Assembly (NCBI GenBank): GCA_026393475.1
Contig: JAPLAA010000101.1
Span: 1 to 64,000 of the forward strand
Direction: 5' to 3'
Length of the DNA: 64,000 nucleotides
Origin: Actinomycetota bacterium
GTDB taxonomy: Bacteria; Actinomycetota; Acidimicrobiia; Acidimicrobiales; Ilumatobacteraceae
Translations under genes and position numbers: made by a program
The notes under the pieces: model-generated
The model's input: the letters and a program-made list of their open reading frames with translations, nothing else
Told to the model about the DNA's origin: nothing
The model's database searches: none
Shown: in pieces, positions 8,642-16,786 of the stretch
Layout: every line of letters starts with the position of its first letter
Position numbering within the stretch: the first letter of the stretch is position 1

Positions 8642-9540
8642 GATGCGGCTCCTGCTGCCATGCCGATACCGACGGCACGATTGACGGGGATGGCGATGGT
8701 CTCGCCGCTGGCGCGGCGGGCGGCGGCCTCGACGGCGCGGCGGGCCATGACGCCGATGCAGTGGCGCCGGTAGCGGTCGCTGGCGCGGAGGTCGCTGATC
8801 GGTGTGGCCTGGTCGGCGGCCGCTGCCTCGGCGGCCGCGGCGACGTCGGCGACCGAGCCGCCGGTGAGCCCGGTGACCTCGACGATCGTGGCAGCGACGG
8901 CGGTGAGAGCGACCCGCACCGAGTCGACGGCACCGTCAGCGGTGAGCGTCACCGATGCGGCGGCGCCGACGACGGCGATCTCCATGGCCCGGCGGTACTC
9001 GAGCCGGAGGTAGGCGCTGCCCGAACGGGGCGCTCTCGCCGGCAGGTGGATGGCGACGCACAGTTCGTCGGCGGCAGCCGAGGTGCGGCCGGGGCCGACC
9101 CACAGCGTGGCCATGTCGACTCGTCGAGACCCGGAGCCCGAGGCCAACTCGGCCTCGGCGCCGAACACGACGAGCGGTGCGCCGGTGTCCATCGCCGGCG
9201 AGCCGTTCATGACGTTGCCGCCGAGGGTCCCCACGTGGCGCGTGGCTGGCGAGCCCACGAGGGCGCTGGCGTCGGCGAGCGCCGACCACTCGGCGCCGAT
9301 CGTCGAGTCGGTCTCGATCGTGTGGTGCGAGACGCCCGCACCGATGACGAGGCCGCCATCGGCGGAGCGGCCGACGGTGCGCAGCGATTCGATCCGGTCG
9401 ATCGCGACGAGGGATGCGGGCAACGGTGCCTTGCCGTGGCGGGCGCCGACGACCAGGTCGGTGCCACCGGCGATGGGGCGTGCGCCGGCTGCCAGGGCTG
9501 CGAGCGCGTCGTCGAGGGTGGTGGCGATCAGCAGGCTCAT
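8638..9540 (-). CDS. Molybdenum hydroxylase, FAD-binding subunit
   Basis: This 300-residue medium subunit has the two FAD pyrophosphate-binding motifs of the CoxM/XdhB fold: ARPIAGGTDLVVGARHG near residue 20 and ATRHVGTLGGNVMNGSPAMD near residue 100. A C-terminal helical domain follows (ASDRYRRHCIGVMARRA). It carries electrons from the Fe-S subunit to an acceptor. The start ATG at 9540 overlaps the large-subunit stop (ATGA), and its own stop overlaps the small-subunit start, so the three are a tight operon. Confidence 0.93.
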   Translation of the reverse strand: MSLLIATTLDDALAALAAGARPIAGGTDLVVGARHGKAPLPASLVAIDRIESLRTVGRSADGGLVIGAGVSHHTIETDSTIGAEWSALADASALVGSPATRHVGTLGGNVMNGSPAMDTGAPLVVFGAEAELASGSGSRRVDMATLWVGPGRTSAAADELCVAIHLPARAPRSGSAYLRLEYRRAMEIAVVGAAASVTLTADGAVDSVRVALTAVAATIVEVTGLTGGSVADVAAAAEAAAADQATPISDLRASDRYRRHCIGVMARRAVEAAARRASGETIAIPVNRAVGIGMAAGAAS

Positions 9541-11837
9541 CGGGCCGCCTCCTCGTTCAGGGTCTCCCACACTCGCTCGGCCGTCATCGGCAGGCGACGA
9601 ACCGGTCGGCCGATGATCGCCGCGAGGGCGTTGGAGATCGCGGCGGCGGTGGCGACGTTCGGTGCCTCGGCGAGGCCCTTGGCGCCGCGTGGGCCGGCGT
9701 CGGGCGTGGCGATCTGCACGAAGTGGGTGTTGATCGGTGGTGCGTCGGCGCAGGTCTGCAGCTTGTACTCGAGCATCGCTGCGTTGCGCTGCTTGCCCTG
9801 GTCGTCGTACGTGGTGCCCTCGGTGAGGGCCTGGCCGATGCCCATCAGCACGCCACCTTCCACCTGGCCGAGCGCGCCGAGCTCGTTGATGATCGTGCCC
9901 GAGTCGTGGGCGGTGCTGACCGCGAGCACCCGGGCCACGCCGGTGTCGCGGTCGAGCTTCACCCGCACCGCGTGGCACGAGAACTGGGGTGCGACGAACG
10001 CTGCCATGCCCAGGTCGCCCACGCAGGTGGACCCGACGAGTGGCGGCGGTCCGGGTGGTTGCCCCGAGCCGTGGCCGATGAGCAGTTCACCGCCGGAGGC
10101 GATGCCGGCCAGCTCGGCGATCGACACGGTCGCAGTCGGGGTGCCGGCGACGGAGGCGTGACCGTCGGCGAGGACGATGTCGTCGGGTGACGCCTCGAGG
10201 TGATCGGCGGCCAGCTTGCGCAGCTGCTCGGCGATCTGGCCGGCGGCGTTCACGACGGCACGGCCGTTGTTGAACAGGGTCTGGCTGCCGGTCGCGCCCA
10301 TGTCGTACGGCGCGACGGAGGTGTCCTGGTAGACGAGCTGGAAGTCCTCGGCCGCCATGCCGAGCTCGTCGGCGGCGAGCTGGCGCAGGGTCATCACGGC
10401 GCCGGTGCCGCACTCCTGGGCGCCGGTGATGATCTGGCCCGAGCCGTCACCGTCGATCTTCACGTAGGCGCCCGACGGCACCGAGAAGCTGGGCCACCAG
10501 CCGATCGCGACACCGATCGCCTCGTCGTCGGGCAGCTCCTGGCCGTAGCCGGCGTTGGCCGTCGCCGCATCGATGCACTGCTGCAGGCCGATCTCGTCGT
10601 AGGTCTGGCCGCTCGGGCCCTCGGCGCCGGTGTCGACCGCGTTCAGCTTGCGGAACGCCACCGGTTCGAGCCCGACCGCCTTGGCGAGTTCGTCGGTGTG
10701 CGACTCGAGCGCCCAGCAGGCCTGCGGCGCCGTCGGAGCACGCACCGAGCCGGACGGCTGGTGGTTGGTGTAGACGAGGTGGGCCTCGATCGACACGTTC
10801 GGCACCCGGTACGGGCCGGCCACGTGCATCGCGGCGAGCTGGGAGAAGAACCCGGCGTCGGCGGTGTATGCGCCGTTGTCGATCGCGATCCAGCCGGAGC
10901 GGGCGATGATCGTGCCGTCGGTGCGCATGCCGGTGGTGATGTCGATGATCATGCCTTCGCGGCGACGGTCGGGAGCGAGGAACTCCTCGCGGCGGCTGAA
11001 CACCAGGCGGACCGGGCGCTTCGCGGCACGGGCGAGGGCGGCGATGTGGGCCTCGTAGTGGAAGCCGCACTTGCCGCCGAACCCGCCGCCGAGGTGCGGC
11101 ACGATGATGCGGACCCGGTTGGCCGGCAGCTTGAGCGTCTCGCACACGCCTGCCCGGGCGTCGAAGGGCACCTGGGTCGACGTCCAGATCGTGACCTTGT
11201 CGCCCTCCCACTGGGCGAGGACGGCCCTCGGCTCGATCGGGGCCGCATGGCAGCCGTCGGCCACGTACCGGCTCGACACGACCACGTCGGCGCCGGCCAT
11301 CGCTGCTGCCGCATCGCCCTTGGTGATCGACGAGAACGACGCGTCGTTGCGATCGCGGACGACGACCTCGGCCGATCCGTAGTCGGCCCAGTCGCCGTGC
11401 ACGAGCGGTGCGTCGGTGGCGAGCGATGCCTCGAGGTCGGTGACGACGGGCAGCGGCTCGAACTCGACCACGATGGCGTCGGCGGCGCGCTGGGCGATCT
11501 CGGCGGTGGTGGCGGCCACCGCAGCGATGATCTCGCCTTCGAAGCGGACGACGTCGGTGGCGAACAGGGTGCGGTCTTGCACGAAGGGGCCGAACCGCAC
11601 ATCGGGCACATCGGCTGCGGTGAGGACGCTCATCACGCCGGGCATGGCCCTGGCGGCCGAGACGTCGAGGCGGGTGATGCGGGCGTGGCTCACGTCGGCG
11701 TAGCGGAACTTGGCCGCGAGCACGCCGGTGAGGCTGAGGTCGGCGGTGTAGCGGCCGCTGCCGGTGACCTTGTCGGGGCCGTCGGCGCGGACGAACCGCG
11801 GGGCGGGGCGAGCGGGGTGGGGTTCGGTGACGGTCAT
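9537..11837 (-). CDS. Molybdenum hydroxylase, molybdopterin-binding large subunit
   Basis: This 766-residue protein of the xanthine dehydrogenase/aldehyde oxidase large-subunit family shows the usual landmarks: VTGSGRYTADL at the start, HLGGGFGGKCGFHYEAH near 270, GSVRAPTAPQACWALESH near 390 (the loop over the Mo site), and a C-terminal KGLAEAPN with the catalytic-type Glu. The loop is not the AYxCSFR of form-I CO dehydrogenase, so CO is not the substrate. The actual substrate is unknown; hydroxylation of an N-heterocycle or an aldehyde are the usual options. ATG at 11837 is chosen because a GAGGAG lies upstream. Confidence 0.92.
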   Translation of the reverse strand: MTVTEPHPARPAPRFVRADGPDKVTGSGRYTADLSLTGVLAAKFRYADVSHARITRLDVSAARAMPGVMSVLTAADVPDVRFGPFVQDRTLFATDVVRFEGEIIAAVAATTAEIAQRAADAIVVEFEPLPVVTDLEASLATDAPLVHGDWADYGSAEVVVRDRNDASFSSITKGDAAAAMAGADVVVSSRYVADGCHAAPIEPRAVLAQWEGDKVTIWTSTQVPFDARAGVCETLKLPANRVRIIVPHLGGGFGGKCGFHYEAHIAALARAAKRPVRLVFSRREEFLAPDRRREGMIIDITTGMRTDGTIIARSGWIAIDNGAYTADAGFFSQLAAMHVAGPYRVPNVSIEAHLVYTNHQPSGSVRAPTAPQACWALESHTDELAKAVGLEPVAFRKLNAVDTGAEGPSGQTYDEIGLQQCIDAATANAGYGQELPDDEAIGVAIGWWPSFSVPSGAYVKIDGDGSGQIITGAQECGTGAVMTLRQLAADELGMAAEDFQLVYQDTSVAPYDMGATGSQTLFNNGRAVVNAAGQIAEQLRKLAADHLEASPDDIVLADGHASVAGTPTATVSIAELAGIASGGELLIGHGSGQPPGPPPLVGSTCVGDLGMAAFVAPQFSCHAVRVKLDRDTGVARVLAVSTAHDSGTIINELGALGQVEGGVLMGIGQALTEGTTYDDQGKQRNAAMLEYKLQTCADAPPINTHFVQIATPDAGPRGAKGLAEAPNVATAAAISNALAAIIGRPVRRLPMTAERVWETLNEEAAR

Positions 11838-11954
11838 GCTGATCGAGCTCCTCGGGCGCATCCGGGGGATCGATGGATCCTCGTCGGACGGGTGCTCAAT
11901 ATGGCACGGATCGGTGCCCGACCGCAGCGTCGCTGTATTGAACCTTCCTGCCCG

Positions 11955-12500
11955 TCAGGGGGTTCGATCGACAGCCCGACGCGAAAGCGCGATCCAGGCG
12001 ATGGTCACCAGGCCGCCGACGGTGACGGCCGTGGGGACGAGGCCGCTGATGCCGGGAGCCTCCACCGTGGCCGGTGCGGACGCGAGGAGCGCGCCGATCG
12101 CCGGGGTGCGCCGGTCGGCCATCGAGCCGGCCACGAAGAGCTGGTCGAACACGGTCTGGGCGACGGCCATGCCCGGCACCACCGCGCAGCGACAGCCCGG
12201 ATGGGCCCTGCCCGCCTGCGCCGCGGCCTCGGTGGCGAAGAGCTTGTTGGCCGCGTGTGCAAGACACGCGTTGCACACCGAGCAGCCGGGCGACACGCAG
12301 GTGCCACCCACGGTGGGGTCGAACGAGAACGTCTGCACCGTGTCCGCCGCTTCGGCGGCATTCGCCCAGGTGAGGCCCAACAGCGCAGCGCCGCCGGCGC
12401 CGATCACGGTACGGCGCGACCATCCGGAGCGACCGAGGTCGGCCGGCTCAGCGCGATCGTGCAGGTGATCGTCTGGGTGGAGGCTCGAGTCGTGGTGCAT
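11955..12500 (-). CDS. Tat-exported Cys-rich protein with C-terminal membrane anchor
   Basis: The 181-residue protein has a His-rich N-terminus (MHHDSSLHPDDHLHD) and a twin-arginine signal (WSRRTVIGAGGAALLGLTWA, residues 28-47). Six cysteines follow: C68, C73, C76, C79, C103 and C105 (CVSPGCSVCNACLAHAA and HPGCRC). A single C-terminal transmembrane helix spans about 153-172, followed by a basic tail (SRRAVDR). Tat export implies folding or cofactor loading before secretion. The TM-plus-basic tail resembles sortase- or exosortase-sorted proteins, and the divergent neighbour is exosortase-like. I do not recognise the family; metal or Fe-S binding is only a guess from the cysteines. Confidence 0.72.
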   Translation of the reverse strand: MHHDSSLHPDDHLHDRAEPADLGRSGWSRRTVIGAGGAALLGLTWANAAEAADTVQTFSFDPTVGGTCVSPGCSVCNACLAHAANKLFATEAAAQAGRAHPGCRCAVVPGMAVAQTVFDQLFVAGSMADRRTPAIGALLASAPATVEAPGISGLVPTAVTVGGLVTIAWIALSRRAVDRTP

Positions 12501-12645
12501 GGTGGGATCCCTGCGCCGATCGTCTCCGGGAGCCACATCGTGTCCGCGCCCCTCGTTGATGCGAGTGGTGCCCGACTTCCGTCCGGCCCGAGGCCCACGA
12601 CGACGAGCGTTTTCACGATGGGGCATCCGCAGACGACCGACACCT

Positions 12646-12656
12646 CGGACCGTCCG
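12646..12656. promoter_or_regulatory. Short palindrome between divergent genes
   Basis: CGGAC-C-GTCCG lies in the gap between the Tat-exported protein gene (minus) and the exosortase-like gene (plus). It could be an operator or a small leader hairpin. The remaining gap shows no convincing promoter boxes. Confidence 0.25.
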
Positions 12657-12736
12657 GAGTTGCCCCAGGTTTTCAGGGGGGTCGCGTGGTCGCCGCACTC
12701 TGGCGCCGGGGAGGTGCTCCCCGGACGGTCGTCCAC

Positions 12737-13300
12737 ATGGTGACCGCCTTCGTCCGCCGCCTTCCCCTGCGCCGCGGCCTGTCGCGGGTGGCCGTCGGGC
12801 TGGTCGTGGTCGGGCTCGCGATCGCCATCTTCCGGGTGCTCGTCGACCGCTGGACCGCGGCCGAGGCGTGGGCGGTCGGTGGGATCGCCGGTCTGCTCGG
12901 CTCGGCCGAGGTGACCCGATCCGGTCATCAACTGCTGGTGCAGGGCGATGCCGGGACGTTCGTGCTCACTGTGAGCGCCTGGTGTTCCTCGCTCGTGCCC
13001 GTGCTCGGTGTGGCGGCCCTCGCGGTGCTCGCCCCTGGCGACCGTCGCCGTCGTCGGCGTGCGGCCTTGTCGGCGATCGTGCTCCTCGTGGTGGGCAACG
13101 TCGCCCGGGTGGCCGCCGTGGTCGTCGTCGGGGCCGATCTCGATGTCGGTCGGCTCGAACCGTTCCACGACGGTCCGGCCACGGCGTTCACCGTGGTGCT
13201 GGTGCTCAGTGCGGCGACGATGCTGGCGTGGTCGACCCTGCCGGCCCGGTCGACGCTGCCGCTGCGAGCACCCGTTCGGCCGCGGCGAGCCCCGCGGTGA
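12737..13300 (+). CDS. Exosortase/archaeosortase-like membrane transpeptidase
   Basis: A 187-residue protein with about five transmembrane segments. It carries the three spaced catalytic signatures of exosortases and archaeosortases: Cys83 in SAWCSSLVPVL at a membrane boundary, Arg124 in GNVAR, and His144 in EPFHDGP. Enzymes of this type cut a C-terminal sorting tail and transfer the protein to a surface molecule. It is shorter than most exosortases (250-300 residues). A GTG start at 12686 would lengthen it by 17 residues. The 3' end overlaps the convergent amine-oxidase gene by 95 bp. The divergent Tat/Cys-rich protein is a plausible substrate. Confidence 0.72.
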   Translation: MVTAFVRRLPLRRGLSRVAVGLVVVGLAIAIFRVLVDRWTAAEAWAVGGIAGLLGSAEVTRSGHQLLVQGDAGTFVLTVSAWCSSLVPVLGVAALAVLAPGDRRRRRRAALSAIVLLVVGNVARVAAVVVVGADLDVGRLEPFHDGPATAFTVVLVLSAATMLAWSTLPARSTLPLRAPVRPRRAPR

Positions 13301-14555
13301 TCGCCCCTTCCACGTAGCCGGGGAACGACGGCGCGAGCTCGGTGCAGGCGAAGGTGATCCGCTGGTCGTCGCCCGGTCCGCTGCGGAGGACGTCGACGGC
13401 ATCGAGATGCGCCGGGTCGACGAGCAGGTTGCAGTAACCGCCGGCGCCGAGATCGTCGGGTGCCCACACTCGTTCGAGGAGCGACACGGGTCGTGCCGCC
13501 TCGGGCCCGTAGCCCTCGACCAGGTGTTCCAGCAGCGTCGTTCGCCGTCGTTCTGGCGTCCAGGTGCCCCACTCGTCGGCCGACGGGCCGCCGAGGAAGG
13601 CCACGATCGACGGACGGTCCGCCTGCGCCGTGGCATCTCGTGTGTAGAGCCCGGCAGGCGTGAGCCATTCGCGGACGCTGCCGAGGGAGCCGGTGGGGTC
13701 GTGCCAGAACGCCGTCGGGTACGACACGAGGAACTTGATCACCGAACCCGGACGGAAGGCCCCGGCGGCCGATCGCACGTCGTCGGGCAGCGGCGGGTCG
13801 AACGCGATCGCCCCGATCGCCACCGGCGGGACGGCCACGACGACGTGCGACGCATCGATCGTGATGCCCTCGGCGACGACGGTCGAGCCGGACGCGTGGC
13901 GGTGCACGGCACGCACTCGCGTGCCCAGGTGGAGGCCGTCGCCGAGCTCGGCACCCAGCTCGACGGCGAGCCCGTGCAGGGTCTCGGCGATCACGTACTG
14001 CAGCTCGTCGCGCGTCATGGGCGTGCGCTCGCCCATCTCGGCCACGTGTGCCGCGAGGAGAAGATCGGGGGAGAGGCAGAAGGCGCCGGCGAACCCGCCG
14101 TGCGCGGCCGCGAGCGCATCGCCGTCGAGGCGGGAGCGCAGCCAGTCGCCGAGCGTCCGGCCGCCCAGTGCCGCCGGGTCGATGCCCTCCAGCCGTTCGG
14201 CCGGACCATCGGCGGCGGCGAGCAGCTCGGCGAAGGCACGTGGGTCGTCGGTGATCTCACCGCCGCCCCGGAACGCGAGCGATGCGAGCTCGTGGTCGCC
14301 GGCGACGAGCGTGCGGCCGCGCGAGGCGGCCAGCGCGAGCACGTGGGGCATGTCGTCGTTGATGAACTGGCCGCCGCTGTCGACCAGTCGACCGGTGTCG
14401 TCGACGGTGCTCTCGGTGCGGCCGCCCACCCGATCACGTGCTTCGAGCACCACGACCGAACGCCCGGCGGCGACCAGCTGGGTGGCGGCGGTGAGGCCGG
14501 CGAACCCGGCGCCGATCACCACGACATGGACGCGGCCGTCGCCGGCGCCGTTCAT
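13206..14555 (-). CDS. FAD-dependent amine oxidase
   Basis: This 449-residue flavin amine oxidase has an N-terminal dinucleotide fold (VVVIGAGFAGLTAATQL), the RDRVGGRTES motif, a middle substrate domain and a C-terminal segment TFACTELAPSFPGYVEGAI that closes the FAD site. It would oxidatively deaminate a mono-, di- or polyamine to an aldehyde with hydrogen peroxide as product. It is last in the gene set behind a polyamine-type ABC importer and a cupin (43 bp from the cupin stop), so an imported amine is the likely substrate. Its tail overlaps the exosortase-like gene on the other strand. Confidence 0.88.
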   Translation of the reverse strand: MNGAGDGRVHVVVIGAGFAGLTAATQLVAAGRSVVVLEARDRVGGRTESTVDDTGRLVDSGGQFINDDMPHVLALAASRGRTLVAGDHELASLAFRGGGEITDDPRAFAELLAAADGPAERLEGIDPAALGGRTLGDWLRSRLDGDALAAAHGGFAGAFCLSPDLLLAAHVAEMGERTPMTRDELQYVIAETLHGLAVELGAELGDGLHLGTRVRAVHRHASGSTVVAEGITIDASHVVVAVPPVAIGAIAFDPPLPDDVRSAAGAFRPGSVIKFLVSYPTAFWHDPTGSLGSVREWLTPAGLYTRDATAQADRPSIVAFLGGPSADEWGTWTPERRRTTLLEHLVEGYGPEAARPVSLLERVWAPDDLGAGGYCNLLVDPAHLDAVDVLRSGPGDDQRITFACTELAPSFPGYVEGAITAGLAAAERVLAAAASTGPAGSTTPASSPH

Positions 14556-14598
14556 CGCGACACCAGGTCCGCGGCGGAGCAAGCGCGGATCGGAGCCC

Positions 14599-15000
14599 TC
14601 ACGGTCTCGGCCGATCCTCGGGGTACTCGTACACGATCGGGCCGAACGCGTCGGTCGGGAAGCAGTAGAAGAGCCGAACGGGCTGGTCGCCGATCGGACG
14701 GATGGCGTGCCAGGTGGAGCCGGGGATGTACATCGTGGTGCCGGTGGCTGCGGGGTGGAGCTCTCCGTCGATCGTCACCTCGGCCGTGCCCGAGAGGAAG
14801 TGGTACACCTCGGCCGGGGAGTGGCGGTGCAGCTCGAGCCCGTCGGTACCGGCCTCGATCTCGCAGACGCCCGCCGAGAGGTGTGCGCTCGGCGTGCGGT
14901 CACCGCTCACCAGTGTCCACCAGGCGACGCCCGGGAACTCGTGGTCAGCGCCCTCCAGCGGCACGGCCGACTCGTGGATCGAGAAGCCTCGCTCGTTCAT
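14599..15000 (-). CDS. Cupin-domain protein
   Basis: This 133-residue single-cupin protein has cupin motif 1 near residues 58-78 (HRHSPAEVYHFLSGTAEVTIDGE, with His and Glu metal ligands) and motif 2 near 85-105 (TTMYIPGSTWHAIRP). The start ATG overlaps the stop of the permease gene (four bases), so it belongs to the ABC importer operon. Small cupins in such operons are often accessory or regulatory proteins of amine oxidation, but no specific activity can be assigned. Confidence 0.85.
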   Translation of the reverse strand: MNERGFSIHESAVPLEGADHEFPGVAWWTLVSGDRTPSAHLSAGVCEIEAGTDGLELHRHSPAEVYHFLSGTAEVTIDGELHPAATGTTMYIPGSTWHAIRPIGDQPVRLFYCFPTDAFGPIVYEYPEDRPRP

Positions 15001-15854
15001 ACCGTCAACCCTGCCAGGCTCGCATCCTGATCGCCATGCGTGCGCATGCGTCGCATCACGAGGCCGGCGAGCGCGACGGCCAGCAGGGTGACGAGGAGCA
15101 TCACGGTGGCGAGCGCGTTGAGCGCCGGCGTGGAGCCGGCGCGCGCGCCCGAATAGATCTTGATCGGCACGGTCTCGGTGGAGGCACCGGTCGACAGGAA
15201 CGACGAGATCACGAAGTCGTCGACCGACGTGGCGAACACCACCATCAGGCTGGCGAAGATCGCCGGGCCGAGCATGGGCAGCAACACCAGGCGCAGTGCC
15301 TGGAACTTCGTCGCACCGAGGTCGCGAGCGGCCTCCTCGTACTGGCTGCCGATCGCAGTGAGACGACCCCTGATGATCACGACCACGAAGCTCAGGGTGA
15401 AGGTGACGTGGCCGAGGAGCTGTGTGGTGATGCCGCCGGGCAGGCCGGTGTACACCTGGGTGAACACGATGAACAGCGCCACACCGAACACGATCTCGGG
15501 CGTGACGATCGGGACGAGCATCAGCGTGTTCGCACCCGTGGAGACCTTGCCCCGCCAGCGCTGCAACCCGATCGCCATCGCGACCCCCAGAGGCGTGGCG
15601 ATGAGCATGCACAGCACGGCGAGCTTCATCGTGTTCCACATCGCGGTGTGCAGGGTGTCGTCGTGCCACACCGACGACGTGGTGTCGCCCCAGTACCAGC
15701 GGAACGACGGGGACTGGAACGTGGAGCGGCTCTTGCCCGAGTTGAGCGAGATGCGCACTGCGACGAGCACGGGCAGCAGCGACCACAGGACGTACAGCCA
15801 CGTGATGGTCGCGAGCCACTTGGCGCGACCGTGGCGTGAGCGGAACAGCCTCAT
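14997..15854 (-). CDS. ABC transporter permease, spermidine/putrescine type (PotC-like)
   Basis: This 285-residue inner-membrane protein has six predicted helices and the permease EAA loop (YEEAARDLGATKFQALRLVLLP, near residues 170-190), which docks with the ATPase. It pairs with the permease encoded immediately upstream (four-base overlap). The likely cargo is a polyamine or another small organic amine, judged from the family and the amine-oxidase neighbour. No ATP-binding subunit gene is found in this operon. Confidence 0.9.
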   Translation of the reverse strand: MRLFRSRHGRAKWLATITWLYVLWSLLPVLVAVRISLNSGKSRSTFQSPSFRWYWGDTTSSVWHDDTLHTAMWNTMKLAVLCMLIATPLGVAMAIGLQRWRGKVSTGANTLMLVPIVTPEIVFGVALFIVFTQVYTGLPGGITTQLLGHVTFTLSFVVVIIRGRLTAIGSQYEEAARDLGATKFQALRLVLLPMLGPAIFASLMVVFATSVDDFVISSFLSTGASTETVPIKIYSGARAGSTPALNALATVMLLVTLLAVALAGLVMRRMRTHGDQDASLAGLTV

Positions 15855-16786
15855 CGCTCCGACTCCCGCTGGGCCTTCATCGTCGTGCGCAGGTAGTACA
15901 CCATCAGCACGAACAGGAACACCATGAGCACCAGCACGAGCGAGGCGCCGGTCTGTGGCTGGCTCGAACCGCGCAGGAAGAACTCGATCTGGTTGCCCAC
16001 CATCTCCGTGCGCGGCGAGCCGCTGGTGAGGTAGGAGTTGGTGTAGTAGTCGCCGAACATCGGCAGGATCGTGATGACGCTGGCCGCCAGCAGGCCGGGC
16101 ACCGACAGCGGCAGGGTGATGCGCACGAAGGTCTGGAAGCTCGACGCGCCGAGGTCGCGCCCGGCCTCGATGAGGCGCCCGTCGATGCGCTCGAGCGCCG
16201 AGTACAGCGGGAGGATGAAGAACGGGATGTAGCCGTAGGTGAGTCCGATGACGACGGTCGGCCAGTCGCCGTCGAGCCAGTTGCGCGGCTCGTCCATCAG
16301 CTGGAACCACTGCAGCACCTGGTTCACGTACCCGTCCTGCTGCAGCAGGTTGGTCCACGCGAGCATCCGCATGAGGTAGCTGATCCAGAACGGCAGCACG
16401 AGCAGCGCGAGCAGCATGCTGCGCGAGCGCGATGCCTTGCGGGCCACGAAGTAGGCGACCGGATAGCCGATCAGAATGCAGCCGGCGAGGGCGAGGAAGA
16501 CGAACGAGAACGTGCGGAGGAACACCTTGCCGAGGTCGCCGCCGAACACCCGGTCGAGCAGCGAGCTCATCGCCGAGAAGTCCCAGGCGAGCGGGTTCCA
16601 CGCCGGCTGCGGGGTGCGCAGGATCGGATCGACCGAGCCGAACGCCACCGCCATCACCGCGTACACGGGGACGACGAAGAACGCGATCAGCCATCCGACA
16701 CCCGGGAGCGCGAACCCTGCCCAGGTGGTGGTGCGCGGCGGTCGACCGCCCGTGGGGTCGATCTGGGCGACGCTCGGGCTGCTCAT
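15851..16786 (-). CDS. ABC transporter permease, spermidine/putrescine type (PotB-like)
   Basis: This 311-residue permease has a cytoplasmic N-terminus, a first helix at about 27-48 (GVGWLIAFFVVPVYAVMAVAF), further helices, and an EAA loop (LIEAGRDLGASSFQTFVRITLPL) near residue 215. PotB-like features include LPFWISYLMRMLAW. It overlaps both the binding-protein gene upstream and the PotC-like gene downstream by four bases, indicating coupled translation of the importer parts. Confidence 0.92.
   Translation of the reverse strand: MSSPSVAQIDPTGGRPPRTTTWAGFALPGVGWLIAFFVVPVYAVMAVAFGSVDPILRTPQPAWNPLAWDFSAMSSLLDRVFGGDLGKVFLRTFSFVFLALAGCILIGYPVAYFVARKASRSRSMLLALLVLPFWISYLMRMLAWTNLLQQDGYVNQVLQWFQLMDEPRNWLDGDWPTVVIGLTYGYIPFFILPLYSALERIDGRLIEAGRDLGASSFQTFVRITLPLSVPGLLAASVITILPMFGDYYTNSYLTSGSPRTEMVGNQIEFFLRGSSQPQTGASLVLVLMVFLFVLMVYYLRTTMKAQRESER

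Noticed and set aside
9537-11837. Assignment of the molybdenum hydroxylase as form-I CO dehydrogenase
   Set aside because: The Mo-site loop reads SVRAPTAPQA instead of AYxCSFR.
12501-12736. c-di-GMP-type riboswitch before the exosortase-like gene
   Set aside because: Some GC-rich pairing and a short palindrome are present, but the conserved core of that riboswitch is not.
10200-12743. Long plus-strand frame (847 codons) across the molybdenum-hydroxylase large subunit
   Set aside because: It is a GC-rich shadow of the minus-strand gene: low-complexity Val/Gly/His/Arg/Asp content, no motifs, while the minus strand has a full set of family motifs.
13008-15839. Long plus-strand frame (943 codons) opposite the amine oxidase, cupin and permease genes
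   Set aside because: Arg/His/Gly-rich composition without domains; the minus-strand genes have clear family motifs and coupled starts.
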